DNA of 16,220 bases. Origin: Larix sibirica (taxonomy: Eukaryota; Streptophyta; Pinopsida; Pinales; Pinaceae). Every line of letters starts with the position of its first letter. The stretch's first letter is position 1. A program made the translations under genes and the position numbers. Location: the NCBI GenBank assembly GCA_004151065.3, contig NWUY0300084768.1, positions 1 to 16,220 of the forward strand, written 5' to 3'. Below are positions 1-9,259 of this stretch, piece after piece. The notes below the pieces were generated by a model. The model was not told the DNA's origin and searched no databases. It was given only the letters and a program-made list of their open reading frames with translations.

Positions 1-300
1 TGAATGGATAATAATGTATTTATTTTATTATTTAAATTTAGGAGAACTCCAAAGGTCATGGAATATGGAAGGTCAAATTAAAAGGACATAGAAGGCCAAA
101 AGTCATCCTCCCTTGGCCTATAAATTGTAGTTCCTAGTTCATTAGAAGGAATTTTGGCATTTGTAACTATGGAGAGCTTTTGTTTCAATATTCTTAATGC
201 AAAGAGTTGTTTTGAAAACTAATGGAGTACTTTGGACTTAGTTTGGATGTGACTGCTTATCTCTTTATCCCCTTGTTTTATTGTTAGTTGATTACTTTAT
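1..300 (+). other. Possible LTR-like remnant (weak)
   Basis: This AT-rich stretch has a TATA-like TATAAAT at 119-125, followed by a non-coding leader-like run of short T-rich words. That arrangement resembles the promoter side of a plant LTR. No second LTR, primer-binding site, polypurine tract or gag/pol reading was found, so the LTR idea rests only on general texture. It could equally be ordinary intergenic DNA. Confidence 0.2.
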
Positions 301-1351
301 GCACTGAAATTACATCATGGGGTTAACCTTTTGTTTTTATAGGTCTCTCATGGTCGATGTCCACTTTTGTTTGAGAAGATTCTAAGGGAATTGCATACAT
401 GGCTTGCTGGTCAATCAACTTATATTGTTTTGAATATAAGTTGTGAATGTGTTTGAAGCTTATTCCCTTCTTGGAAATTGTGACTCTGTCCATTGTGTTA
501 AGAGATGGTTTCATCCTTGCTCTTAGCTCAGTTAAGCTACTTGGATAGGTCATATTAGATTAGGCTTGCATCTATATCATAGATAGGATATGCATTTAGG
601 AATTATATTTAAATGCAAATTTGCACCCAACTCATTGCGATTGTCAAAAGAGAAAACCATTTGTTAATGGGAACATGCCCAAAACCCTTTCAGAGATTGC
701 CACACCAAATGAAAGAGGGTCTATTTGGGGCCTTCGATTGGGCTTCCTCCCCTTGTTGGATAGGGTGTCAAAAACACTTGAGACCTAGGTTCAAAATCTG
801 ACTAGTTGGCACTATAAACCCTAGGTTAGCAACGAACAACCTACAAGCTAGCGACTAACAAGTAACTTATAACCCAACCTAGGGTCAAAACTGCCATGAT
901 TGATGATGCTTGGAGACAACCACTATCCCAGGTAGTTCTACCCTTCCAACAAAGCAATAATGAGCTCACGTCTCATTAAATATTTGAACATGGAGAAAGA
1001 AAGTGAAATTCACAACTTCCCACCATTAAACCATTACGCATGGACCATATGCATACACAACATTGCAAAAACAAGTATTAAAACCTTGAGCGCACAATGT
1101 GAGACCAATAAATATAATATTGTGGAACTAAGAGGGTTTTAATAGGAACAAGGATATCATGCAACAAATTACATATTTTGGCAACCCTCGCGAGGAATTA
1201 ACAAATTATTATATTTTTCGATTTGATCCAAGATGGTGTTTTGATATTCATGTTGCAAATGGATTTGGAGAACCAAAAAATACTAGAGCGTAACTTGGAC
1301 ATATCTAAGCAATTACATAAATGTTTCTGGTATGAAGTGGGGAATTTATCG
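301..1351. other. Spacer without a recognised gene
   Basis: Both strands contain only short open stretches (under about 76 codons) with no domain I recognise. A GGTTCAAAATC word near 790 resembles a tRNA B-box, but no matching A-box or tRNA fold was seen. The right part leads directly into the tandem repeat at 1352. Confidence 0.5.
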
Positions 1352-1707
1352 CAAAATTTCAAGTGAAAAAAGGATAAAAAAACACATAGGGAAGAGTTGC
1401 AATTAGTTACACTTTTATCCCATTTATTTTTAATACTTATGTCTCATTGATCATGGATTCATGTATTTGATCTTGTGATAATGGCGCTTTCTTGTTTTTT
1501 TAGGTATCGGTCGAGGAGGGAGCCGCTAGGGCACAAAATTTCAAGTGAAGAAGGATTAAAAAACACGCAGGGAAGAGTTGCAATTTGTTACACTTTTATC
1601 GCATTTATTTTTAATACTTATGTCTCACTGATCATGGATTCATGGATTTGATCTTGTGCTAATGGTGCCTGCTTTTTTTTAGGTATCGGTCGAGGAAGGA
1701 GCCGCTA
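1352..1707 (+). repeat. Two-unit tandem direct repeat, about 180 bp per unit
   Basis: Unit 1 spans about 1352-1528 and unit 2 about 1534-1707. Both begin with CAAAATTTCAAGTGAA, continue with GGGAAGAGTTGCAATT, share a block running from ACACTTTTATC to GATCATGGATTCATG, and end with a T-run followed by AGGTATCGGTCGAGGA and GAGCCGCTA. The offset varies between 179 and 182 bases because of small indels. The T-run plus AG resembles a 3' splice site, and the following GTATCGGTCGAGG is nearly unchanged in both units. The unit may therefore be a duplicated intron tail plus short exon, but no protein family was recognised. Confidence 0.93.
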
Positions 1708-2229
1708 AAGAAAGGCATTAACCAAAATTAATGTTTTCCCCCAAGAAGAGAACCACCCATAATCTTCTCAATCAAGGGGTTGGGCTCAAATAAAGGTTAG
1801 ATAATTCCTTCTGTATTCAAATTGAATGTGTCATTGATTCAACTCCCTCCCCAATATTTAATTATTACGAATGTATCTTCTTCTAGAACGATTTATCATC
1901 TCACCAAAACAGGATCTCCATTGTTTCCAGTAATACAAGGAGATACAACCGATCACACCCCAATAGATCCAACTGATAAAAGCTCCTCTAAAACTTAAGC
2001 ATATTAAATATGTCAACCCATTTTTTTCTGACTTGATTTCGAGCCCATGTGCTTTTTCAAATCCAATGGTATGCAACGATAGTGCCAATTACAAACAATT
2101 TCAATGCCATGGCTATTAAACCATGGGAAGAAAAAAGAGGAAGTTACAGTATCTCTTCGGCCATTGTTTCAGGTTTCCACTCGAACTACCAACAATACCA
2201 ACAACTCTTCCACCGGGGATATCAAAATT
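1708..2229. other. Spacer without a recognised gene
   Basis: Nothing identifiable was seen on either strand. A 76-codon minus-strand open stretch (1858-2088) has a hydrophobic, tryptophan-rich middle but matches no family I know and lacks other gene signals. The PPR fragment begins just to the right. Confidence 0.45.
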
Positions 2230-3152
2230 CTTTGTAAGTGCAGGCGATTGAAGGAAGCAATAAGCCTTTGACATGGCCTGGACAAATGTGTAGACTCTTG
2301 CACGTATGCTTCTCTTTTGTAGCTTAGCACTAAGAGGAAAGCCTTAGCAGAGGTAAAACTATTCCACGCCCACATGAATCACATGGTATTTAAGCCACAC
2401 ACTATCTTAGAAAATATGCTTGTCAACATGTATACCAAGTGTGGTAGCCTCAAAGACACTCGTAGATTTCTTGACAAAAATCCTCTGCAAGATGTTTCTT
2501 CATGGACAATGGAAGCTTATGGTAGGCATGGACTCGCTCAACAGACATTACAATTGTTTCACCAAATGAAACAATCAAGCATGCATCCAAATCAATTCAC
2601 CTTTGCCAACATTCTTCCACAATGCACTGAATTGGGGGATCTGGAACAGGGCATGGAGATACATAAACATATAATTCGAATTGGATTTCATTCTGACATC
2701 TTTGCTCATATTGGACTTGTATATATGTATGCAAGATGCGGAAGCAAGAGGATGCATGCCAAATGTTTGAAAAAATGCTTGGGCGAGATGTTCACGCTTG
2801 GACTGCCATGATTGCAGCTTATGTCAAGAAGGGCTTTGCTGAGGAAGCATTGGAATTGTTTAATCAGATGAGAGGAACGGGTCCCCAACCAAATCACTTC
2901 ACCATTTCTAGCGTTCTCCCATCTTGTGTCGACGTAGGGGTTATGAAACAGGGCATTGATATCCATGGATGTATTGTTAGAAGTGGGTTTGAATCTAACA
3001 TGTTTGTACAAAGTAGGCTTATATATATGTATGAAAAATCATGGAATTTGGAGAGAGCTTAGCGTTTGTTTGACAAGATGTAATAGCTAGTGTTGGCCTC
3101 GTGGAATCCTCTTATTTCCGAGTATGTGCAAAATGGGTATGTTGAAACATGA
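2230..3152 (+). pseudogene. PLS-class PPR protein fragment, disabled
   Basis: PPR proteins bind organellar RNA; PLS-class members usually act in editing or processing. The translation shows successive 35-residue-type repeats with the usual phrases: NMYTKCGSLKDTRRF, EAYGRHGLAQQTLQLFHQMK, HPNQFTFANILPQC, then AWTAMIAAYVKKGFAEEAL, QPNHFTISSVLPSC and SWNPLISEYVQNGY. The reading starts in one frame with TGA at 2269 and TAG at 2320, and shifts by one base near 2740, where the YARCGS segment should continue into EDACQMF. It then meets TAG at 3060, TAA at 3081, TAG at 3084 and TGA at 3150. Neither an N-terminal organelle-targeting segment nor an E/DYW tail is present, so both ends are missing. The repeat style resembles gymnosperm or moss PPR proteins, which is an inference. 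Confidence 0.88.
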
Positions 3153-5786
3153 GGTTGATTCAGACTTCAATTCAGAACATAAGGAAGTAGTCCTCTAAAC
3201 CAATGGAAAGCTACATGAGAAGCATGGTAGTGTTCTAACCCTGTTGATGTTGAAGCTACTTCCTTTTACAACTCTGACTCATCTGATGAATCTTTGAAAT
3301 TAGAGACTTCACTGAGGCTATTCAATAACCATCCAGTAGATGTTATATCTAATGTAGAATCAACAACAAACACTGTGAATCATGCCACATTACAATTTGA
3401 TTCTATGAATGTGCATTAGCATAGAAGGATTGATTTTGTGCCCACGTCTGTTCAGGAGCATTGAAGGAAGAAACATTTTCTGATTTTGACAGTGGCATAT
3501 CATATTCCTCCATGTTAAATTTTTTCTTCTAAAATTGCTAAGAATGCCCAGATACTTGTAAATGAGAGGATGGAGAGTGGCACTCGTATGCATGCTAATG
3601 AGGAGATTCTTAATACTGATATACTGCCTCCAGTTGCTAAAGATGTAATATCCCATGCAATTATTAACAACATCGATACAAATGATGTAAACAGAAAGTT
3701 ATTTTTAGAGTTTGAAAATGTTGTTGGTATGGATAATTTTGTAAATGTTGCATCATATGTTGGATCTGATAATGGAGAAGTAGCTGCCATCGTCCCAACT
3801 CACTGATCATCTTATTTTTACCCTGATGTAGAATTTCCCACCACTCCATATGAGGAACCAGTGACCAAGGATGAATTCTTCAAGGAAATAATGGTTGGTT
3901 CTAAGTCAGAAATGTCCTCTCTTGAGTTACATTTGTTCCTTTCTAGTTCTAAGATTAATGAGTCAACTCTCAACCTCTGGGTTGGATGCCAGCATCGAGA
4001 ATGTTGTAGTGCAATATGATGATAAAGACATTGAGTTGCAAACTAATAATGTATAAAATGGAGTATCTGAACCCACAATGATTGAATCTTTTTGTTTTCA
4101 ACATGCTAAAATGTTGACTATTTTTTCATCTCCAAAGTCAGCTTGAAAAATATCTATTGAATCTAACATAATTATCAGACATAGTGATTATGCCACTTAA
4201 AGCATGCCCCGAGATTCTGTAGATTTTGGATTCATCGGACCTAGCATGGATGCTAAGTTAATGGACAACCAAGGTTGTACAGAATCACATATTTGTGGAT
4301 TGATAAGTGTCATAAATTTGAAATCAACAACAGACACACAAGAGAATGAATAACAAGGAGAACATGGGTGCACTAGATCTATATTAGATTTGCAAGAGTG
4401 ATGATTTGGCATACTCTAAGTGCATTGAATTAATATTGGATGCAAGACTCATGGATATGCCTACTAAGTTGGATGTGACATATGATTATGAGACAGAGCA
4501 AATGACCCAGAATGACTAATTAACCCATTACCTACAAAGTCTTCAAGCATAAAATCATCTCTTGATTACTCCATATATAATTTGATTGCTAGTTTTCAAA
4601 AATCAATTGTGCTAAAAACGAATTCCAAAGATGATATTGCTATGAAGGAAGTGTCCACTTATTAAGAAAAATTCATACCTGTTGATGCGACCACTATTGA
4701 ATTTCCTTTTCCTCCTGCTATATCAGATAACACTAAGAAGGAAGGGCTATCTAACCTTTTTGGATCATTTGTTGAAGTGTTCAATGCTCCATCTCTAGAA
4801 AATTTATGTTTTGAGAAAATTAATATGGATTCTCTCACGTGAACACAACTTCTAAATGCTATACAACCAACAAAGCATGCTAGTGCTCTCACACTTGGAG
4901 AGTCAACATCAAACATTTCTAACAAAGAAGTGATTGATAATGAACCCCGTTCACTGCCATTTGAGCATATCAAGATATCCTTCCAACCAAGTGTTGATTC
5001 ACCACTCTCTATGTGCTCCACAAGCAACGGCCATGATTCAAAGTCTCCATGTCTTGAAAAGCGTTAGCACTTTGAAAGCAAAACAAATGACCTATTATCA
5101 TTTGTCCATTTATTACCAAAACCTGCAATTCCATTGCAACAAGTAGATGAAAAACAGAACAGTGGGATTATTGTTTCCTTGTCATTACATAGACAAAGAC
5201 AGAGAAAATCCTCTAAAACCAACTCTGATAAAATGCACTTGAAAATGATGAACACAAGTGATGATTCTAAAAATGGAGATTTGGAGGAATTCAAGAAGTG
5301 ATCTCCAAATCTTGTCATGAATTTTTTATTGAACCTAATGAAGGACTTGTGTTATTTTCAGGTAGGAATGCAGTCAGTGATGTATACAGAGGTTCTCCAA
5401 GAGTTTCATCCATAACCTCTATGTCAAATTCATCAAGTCCAAAGACAACCAAGAATTCTTTATTGAATGTCAAAGGTAGTAGTGCAGAGGCAGGATAAAG
5501 TTCATCACACTCACACAACATATTTCTAGGCGCATCTCCAAGGTATCCCATATTTAGTGCACCCTACTCCTCTATGTGTGTTGAAGAAACTCATCAAGAA
5601 AGTCAATATTTTTCCTGTAGCCAATCAACTGCTTTAGAGATCGGTATATTAGTTGCAACCTATTCAATATTAGAACCTAGTAAAGGAAGTGATTTGCATG
5701 AGATGCCACCACCACCTCCCTTTCCTCCTTTAGAGTGACAGATTCTGAAGCCTCTCAAGAACTCTTCCTTTTTACTATTGGAATGG

Positions 5787-6008
5787 GTTGAGTCGCCAAC
5801 TCCTGCACTTCCTCCTCCATAAATGGATGAGGGTTTTATGTAGGATGCAGTCACTCCATGTTTGGTTCCTACCATACAAAAGGGCCCCATTGAAGCAGTT
5901 GAGCCTCCAACTCCTCCGGCACTTCTTCCCCTGTCAATGACTGACAGTTCAATGCAGGATGTAGTCACTCCAGGTTTGGTGCCTTTCATACGGTGCCTTC
6001 CATACGGA
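5787..6008 (+). repeat. Two-unit 111-bp tandem repeat in the SCAR-like proline-rich region
   Basis: Units at about 5787-5897 and 5898-6008 lie exactly 111 bases (37 codons) apart, so the repeat keeps frame. Unit 1 reads VESPTPALPP then DAVTPCLVPTIQ; unit 2 reads VEPPTPPALLPLSM then QDVVTPGLVPFIR. Unit 1 contains two in-frame stops (a TAA and a TAG) where unit 2 is open. Intragenic duplication in the proline-rich part of a SCAR-type protein is plausible, because these proteins carry several PPLPP-type blocks. Confidence 0.8.
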
Positions 6009-6037
6009 AGGTATGTCTCATTGAACAAAAGTATTCA

Positions 6038-6073
6038 CTCATTGAGGTCATTGCTTCACATGACAAAATCAAG
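6038..6073 (+). other. WH2-like actin-binding motif at the end of the SCAR-like large exon
   Basis: The reading is LIEVIASHDKIK, followed immediately by the intron donor GTAAAT at 6074. In plant SCAR proteins the corresponding G-actin-binding motif reads close to LIEAVASHD with basic residues after it. It lies in a different frame from the proline-rich region just upstream (5862-6000), so a frameshift separates them. This is one of the clearest family signatures in the SCAR-like region. Confidence 0.75.
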
Positions 6074-6194
6074 GTAAATTTCCTTTTGCATACCTTGACT
6101 TTATTTTAGTACTGCTTTTGACGTCTAGTCTCTATATACAAGGGTACCATTCCAAAAGGTTCCTTTCTTATATCATTCTAATTGTCATCTGCAT

Positions 6195-6281
6195 CTGAAA
6201 AAAGTTTCAAAAGAGATTCCTTCTGTAAGTTCCAATCCCTTAGATGAAAGAGAACTTTTTCCTAAGAAAATAAGGACTCGG
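6195..6281 (+). other. SCAR-like connector exon (29 codons)
   Basis: The reading begins LKKVSKEIPS and ends DERELFPKKIRTR before a GTTAGT donor-like site. It continues the WH2 exon in the same phase and aligns with the SCAR stretch LRKV...DERDSLLEQIRTK. The expected acceptor AG is replaced by CAT (6192-6194), so splicing into this exon would probably fail. That fits the decay elsewhere in the gene. Confidence 0.72.
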
Positions 6282-6671
6282 GTTAGTATCAATATCCTTC
6301 TCTATACATGCGATATTTTTTCTGTAACATTTGTTGGATTCTACCTAAAACCATTTAACTTCTGCAGTTCAATTCTATTTTGTTGTTAAGTTTCTTTTTA
6401 GGTGTTTCAACTCTTAGCTGGCATAGTGTTGTATTGAATGTCAGCCTTACGGCTTGAGATGCACTTCTATGGTAAAGCACAATATTCCTAGGCCTCAAAC
6501 AAATATTAATGTATTTGATATTTTGAAAAAGGAAAATGCAATATGGTAGGCAAGACGAAAAATATTTATGGGACTCCATGTGCCAGTTTTGTTTTGCTAA
6601 TTACTTAAGCTCTGAATCCTTTGGTTGTTATTTTGTGGTGAATTTAAATTGACTTGCCTCATGAATTTCAG

Positions 6672-6710
6672 GATTTTTTTGGAAGTAATGAAGATGATGA
6701 AGATAGATAG
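6672..6710 (+). other. Acidic-tail exon of the SCAR-like gene, chimeric end
   Basis: After a TTTCAG acceptor the reading is DFFGSNEDDEDR and a stop (TAG, 6708-6710). Plant SCAR proteins end in a short acidic tail with a conserved tryptophan. Here the acidic residues are present but the tryptophan and following residues are missing. The last bases, AGATAGATAG, also belong to the ABC-intron duplicate that begins at 6701, so the arginine and stop appear to come from foreign sequence at a junction. Confidence 0.65.
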
Positions 6711-6975
6711 AATATAATAGATATATGTTGGGAACTTGGTCCATATGCCCTGAATATACTTGATCTTCTTGGTTGCTAGCATTATGCCATTAGTTTTCTG
6801 AAGTTGAAGACTATTTTCTCAAATTTTGTATGGAACTTGTCTAGTCTTTCAGAGTTGATCTAACTGATTGTATGTTCAATAGGACTTGATATGGTCAGCA
6901 GGAAGAAGGTCCGGACACAAATTGCAGCTCGTTCTACTGCACATGAAACTTTAATTTGTACTCAGTACTTTGAAG
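6701..6975 (+). repeat. Copy 1 of a 275-bp duplicated segment (ABC intron plus exon)
   Basis: This segment recurs at 8981-9255. Both copies start in a GATA-repeat and run through the same intron tail (TTGGGAACTTGGTCCATATG near the left end) into the GLD exon. By eye there are about 15 mismatches in roughly 255 aligned bases plus a 1-base indel near the left end. Intron and exon parts look similarly diverged, which suggests no selection on the coding part since duplication. Confidence 0.95.
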
Positions 6976-6991
6976 AATTTGAATCACTTGG
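6883..6991 (+). pseudogene. ABCA-type nucleotide-binding-domain exon (D-loop/H-loop region), copy 1
   Basis: An acceptor (TTCAATAG) precedes a 109-base open exon that starts in phase 1 and reads LDMVSRKKVRTQIAARSTAH then ETLICTQYFEEFESLG before a GTAAG donor. LD followed by SRKKV fits the D-loop segment after Walker B. ICTQYFEE sits where ABC proteins carry the H-loop (usually THxxEE), so the switch histidine is replaced by glutamine. The exons that should precede it, carrying Walker A and Walker B, are not upstream; the SCAR-like acidic exon is there instead. The exon is open but orphaned. Confidence 0.75.
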
Positions 6992-7987
6992 GTAAGAATC
7001 TAAAATCTGGATATAGAAAGGCTTGATCCTATCAGTTCTGGGACTTTCCCCTGCTCATCCATAACATCTCCACCAAGAGTAACAAGGTTATGGATCACAG
7101 TGCATTCATGCACTGAGTTGTGATAGAGCTAAAATCCTTCAATCTGTGCTTAAGCACACTCTTTCCATTACTCTAAATCATGCCACTTGAGGTGCTGGGT
7201 GTCCTCTGCTATCCTTATTAGTGAGTGAGCTATGATCATCTCTTGATTCCCATATTGAGGGCACTGATTCCCACTATGTAAACGTTAAGATGTGCAAAGT
7301 TGACATAGATTACAACTTGCACATTAAACACATGATAATGCTAGTGCTAGAGGATAGTATATATTACTTACCCCTGAACAATTAGTATTTGTTACTTTAT
7401 TTGTGCAATTTCCAAGGGTAAAATAATAGTTTTGTTTTGTAGCACAGTCCATGTCATATTGATTGTCTTTCTGTATCGATTGTTTGTTACTATTATATTC
7501 TGGAAGCATTTGTTACTTTTCCATCGGTATTGGGTGTATCCTTTCCTTCTTTAGTCTAGTCATTACAATGTAATATCTCATAATATCAGTCCCCTTCTAG
7601 CTTTGGTTTATTTTCTGCCTCATGGACTCCAAAATAATGTTATTTCCTTACCAGGAACATAGTCTTCATGAAGCCTGAAGGTTGATGAATTAATACATGT
7701 GTTAATAGGAACCTTATTATGTAACCTAAATTCCATTCATTGGATGTATATTTTTCATTTCATATGCTTATGTTCATGCACTCATCCAGAAACTCTGGAC
7801 CATGTGCAGAAACTTAGTACGTTAATAGGAACGTGGGTAGTAAAAAATATTTGGTTGGAAGTTCAGTAGGGAGAGGTAAGATGCTAGAACATTTTAGATT
7901 ATTTTTAAAGATGTAATTGTTATTATCAACCAAAATTTCCAGGAAAGTCGGAGAAAAATTGATTATTTGAAATTCTTGATTTAATAG
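6992..7987. other. Intron-like spacer between ABC exon pieces
   Basis: No known domain was recognised. A plus-strand reading at about 7098-7376 has only two stops in about 92 codons and includes QCIHALSCDRAKILQS, but it matches no family I can name. GTTAATAGGAAC occurs at both 7701 and 7821. The ABCA exon that should follow the H-loop region was not found here. Confidence 0.4.
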
Positions 7988-8152
7988 ATCATAGTTCTAG
8001 TCGGTGGAGAAAAGGATGGAAAAAGCACATTGTTGCATTGTCTCGGAAGACAATCTACAATAACTTCAGGTGATGCCATAATTTGCAGAAACAGTGTTCG
8101 CTATAACTTCTGGATGCAACAAAATATCATTGGCTTTTGCCCTTAGTTTGAG
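7988..8152 (+). other. ABC exon with Walker A and interrupted Q-loop
   Basis: The reading starts IVLVGGEKDGKSTLLHCLGR. GGEKDGKS keeps the Walker A pattern GxxxxGKS, although the usual NGAG is replaced by EKDG. SGDAIICRNSVRYN and IIGFCP follow as in ABCA proteins. The next codon is TAG (8144-8146), exactly where the family has the Q-loop glutamine, so one C-to-T change from CAG would explain it. A TTTAATAG acceptor and a GT donor at 8153 frame the exon. Confidence 0.78.
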
Positions 8153-8421
8153 GTCAATACTTTGATGTAAATTATTATTTTTTTAATATGAGAAGTGCGT
8201 TCTTCCTTTTTTCCTTAAAAAAATAGAGTATTGTTGATGAGCAGTGTGTTCTTCCAATTTTCCTCTCAGAAATATAGTACCGTTGACTAAATTTATCGTT
8301 TTAAGTTTTTAACTTGTCTCGTGTACTACAAGAACAACTAAAACAAGTCATTTTTCTCTTTGAATATGAAAGGAAAATATCTTTTAGAAAATGGGTGATT
8401 TCTTTTGTTGGCTTCATGCAG

Positions 8422-8536
8422 TTGATGTACCAATCGTTAACAATGAGAGAACACCTGAAACTGTTTGCCTCGTTAAAGGGCTTGGCAAATTCTAATCTAT
8501 CAGTTGAAGCAATCCTCAATGCATTGTATGTAACAG
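8422..8536 (+). other. ABC exon with the REHL segment
   Basis: After a TTCATGCAG acceptor the reading is LMYQSLTMREHLKLFASLKG and continues to EAILNALYVTG before a GTAAGG donor. The phrase LTxREHLxxFAxxKG is a hallmark of ABCA nucleotide-binding domains just after the Q-loop. The exon is open throughout and phase-compatible with the Walker A exon, which ends on a codon boundary. Confidence 0.8.
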
Positions 8537-8804
8537 GTAAGGGAGCTTGAGAACTAGAGCAAGAGAATTAAAAATTGCAACTGCTACCTTATAGGTTATG
8601 TAACTAACAATAAATATTTTGTGTTGTTATTTTATATGTTATTTAACACTTTGAATTGTATTGTCATACCATATGAAAAGACTATTTTCTAGTATCAATT
8701 TGAAGTTTTCCATTGTCCTGCTATAGTTTAAGAATTACCCATGCATGTAAATGAACCTTTTCTAATGGCTTGATCATTACACCTGAATTTTATGGATTAT
8801 ATAA

Positions 8805-8928
8805 TTGCCACCAAAGGATGCTAACAAAAAGTTAAGAGAATGTAAGGTTTCCACACATTGTAAACTAGCTGTGGCTACAACCATGCTTGGTGATCCAACT
8901 GTTTTGTTGCTAGATGAACCAACTTATG
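8805..8928 (+). other. ABC exon with degraded signature motif and intact Walker B
   Basis: The readable part gives ANKKLRECKVSTHCKLAVAT then LGDPTVLLLDEPTYG. VLLLDEPT is a canonical Walker B with the catalytic glutamate. Where ABCA proteins read LSGGxKRKL, this copy reads CKVSTHCKL, so the SGG signature is lost. The left boundary is uncertain, because no AG acceptor in the right phase is obvious. The right end is a GTAAG donor at 8929. Confidence 0.75.
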
Positions 8929-8980
8929 GTAAGACAATTAGACTTTCACTATCTAAATATTTAACTGGTTTAGTTCCTAT

Positions 8981-9255
8981 AGATAGATAGAATAGATAGA
9001 TATATGTTGGGAACTTGGTCCATATGGCTTAAATATACTTGATCTTCTTGGCTGCTAGCATTATGCCATTACTTTTATGAAGTTGAAGACTATTTTCTCA
9101 AATTTTGTATGGAACTTGTCGAGTCTTTCAAAGTTGATCTAACTGATTGTATGTTCAATAGGACTTGATATTGTCAGCAGGAAGAAGGTTCAGACACAAA
9201 TTGCAACTCGTTCTACTGCGCATGCAACTTTAATTTGTACTCAGTCCTTTGAAGA
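8981..9255 (+). repeat. Copy 2 of the 275-bp duplicated segment (ABC intron plus exon)
   Basis: This matches 6701-6975 at about 94% by eye. Here the left flank is the natural ABC intron that follows the Walker B exon, so this copy sits in its original context on the left. The right edge is abrupt: similarity to copy 1 stops after TTTGAAGA, inside the exon. Confidence 0.95.
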
Positions 9256-9259
9256 CTAA
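9162..9259 (+). pseudogene. ABC exon (D-loop/H-loop region), copy 2, truncated
   Basis: The reading is LDIVSRKKVQTQIATRSTAH then ATLICTQSFED and TAA (9257-9259). It lacks the last 16 bases and the donor present in copy 1 (6976-6991), because unrelated sequence begins at about 9256. It is joined in the correct phase to the Walker B exon at 8928, giving DEPTYGLD across the splice. Confidence 0.78.

Larger units (their letters stand above)
3151..6710 (+). pseudogene. SCAR/WAVE-like actin-nucleation regulator, 5'-truncated and decayed
   Basis: Plant SCAR/WAVE proteins activate the ARP2/3 complex through a C-terminal WH2-connector-acidic (VCA) module. The region up to 6073 reads as one decayed large exon: Ser/Asp-rich phrases such as EVDSDFNSEHKEVV (3151), a well-conserved reading at about 4681-5301 broken by a TGA near 4840 and a TAG near 5065, a frameshift near 5290, and the proline-rich PPPPPFPPLE at about 5700. 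The exon ends with LIEVIASHDKIK (6038-6073) before a GT donor. The next exon gives LKKV and DERELFPKKIRTR (6195-6281), and a last exon gives GSNEDDED (6681-6704). The series matches the plant SCAR WH2, connector and acidic order. The N-terminal SCAR homology domain is absent. Several stops and frame changes make it non-functional. Confidence 0.78.
7988..9259 (+). pseudogene. ABCA-type (AOH/ATH-like) transporter nucleotide-binding domain, four exons, disabled
   Basis: Four exon-like blocks follow the natural order of an ABC nucleotide-binding domain: Walker A (7988-8152), the REHL segment (8422-8536), degraded signature plus Walker B (about 8805-8928), and D-loop/H-loop (9162-9256). Splice phases match between the last two blocks: the Walker B exon ends with one base that completes the glycine of GLD. 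ABCA proteins are full-size lipid-type membrane transporters, but no transmembrane segment is in the window, so only one ATPase domain is represented. A stop in the Q-loop, a missing SGG in the signature motif and a stop after the H-loop region make it non-functional. Assignment to ABCA rests on REHLKLFASLKGL and SGDAIIC. Confidence 0.8.

Noticed and set aside
323-553. 76-codon minus-strand open stretch
   Set aside because: No recognised domain, no supporting signals, and a length expected by chance in AT-rich DNA.
760-830. SINE or tRNA-like box (GGTTCAAAATC)
   Set aside because: Only a B-box-like word is present; no A-box at proper spacing, no cloverleaf, no terminal repeat or tail.
2706-3011. 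101-codon minus-strand reading
   Set aside because: It is antisense to clear PPR repeats on the plus strand.
4662-5027. 121-codon minus-strand reading
   Set aside because: It is antisense to the best-preserved part of the SCAR-like exon and has no recognisable domain.
5660-6028. 122-codon glycine-rich minus-strand reading
   Set aside because: It is the antisense shadow of the proline-rich, tandemly repeated SCAR-like region on the plus strand.
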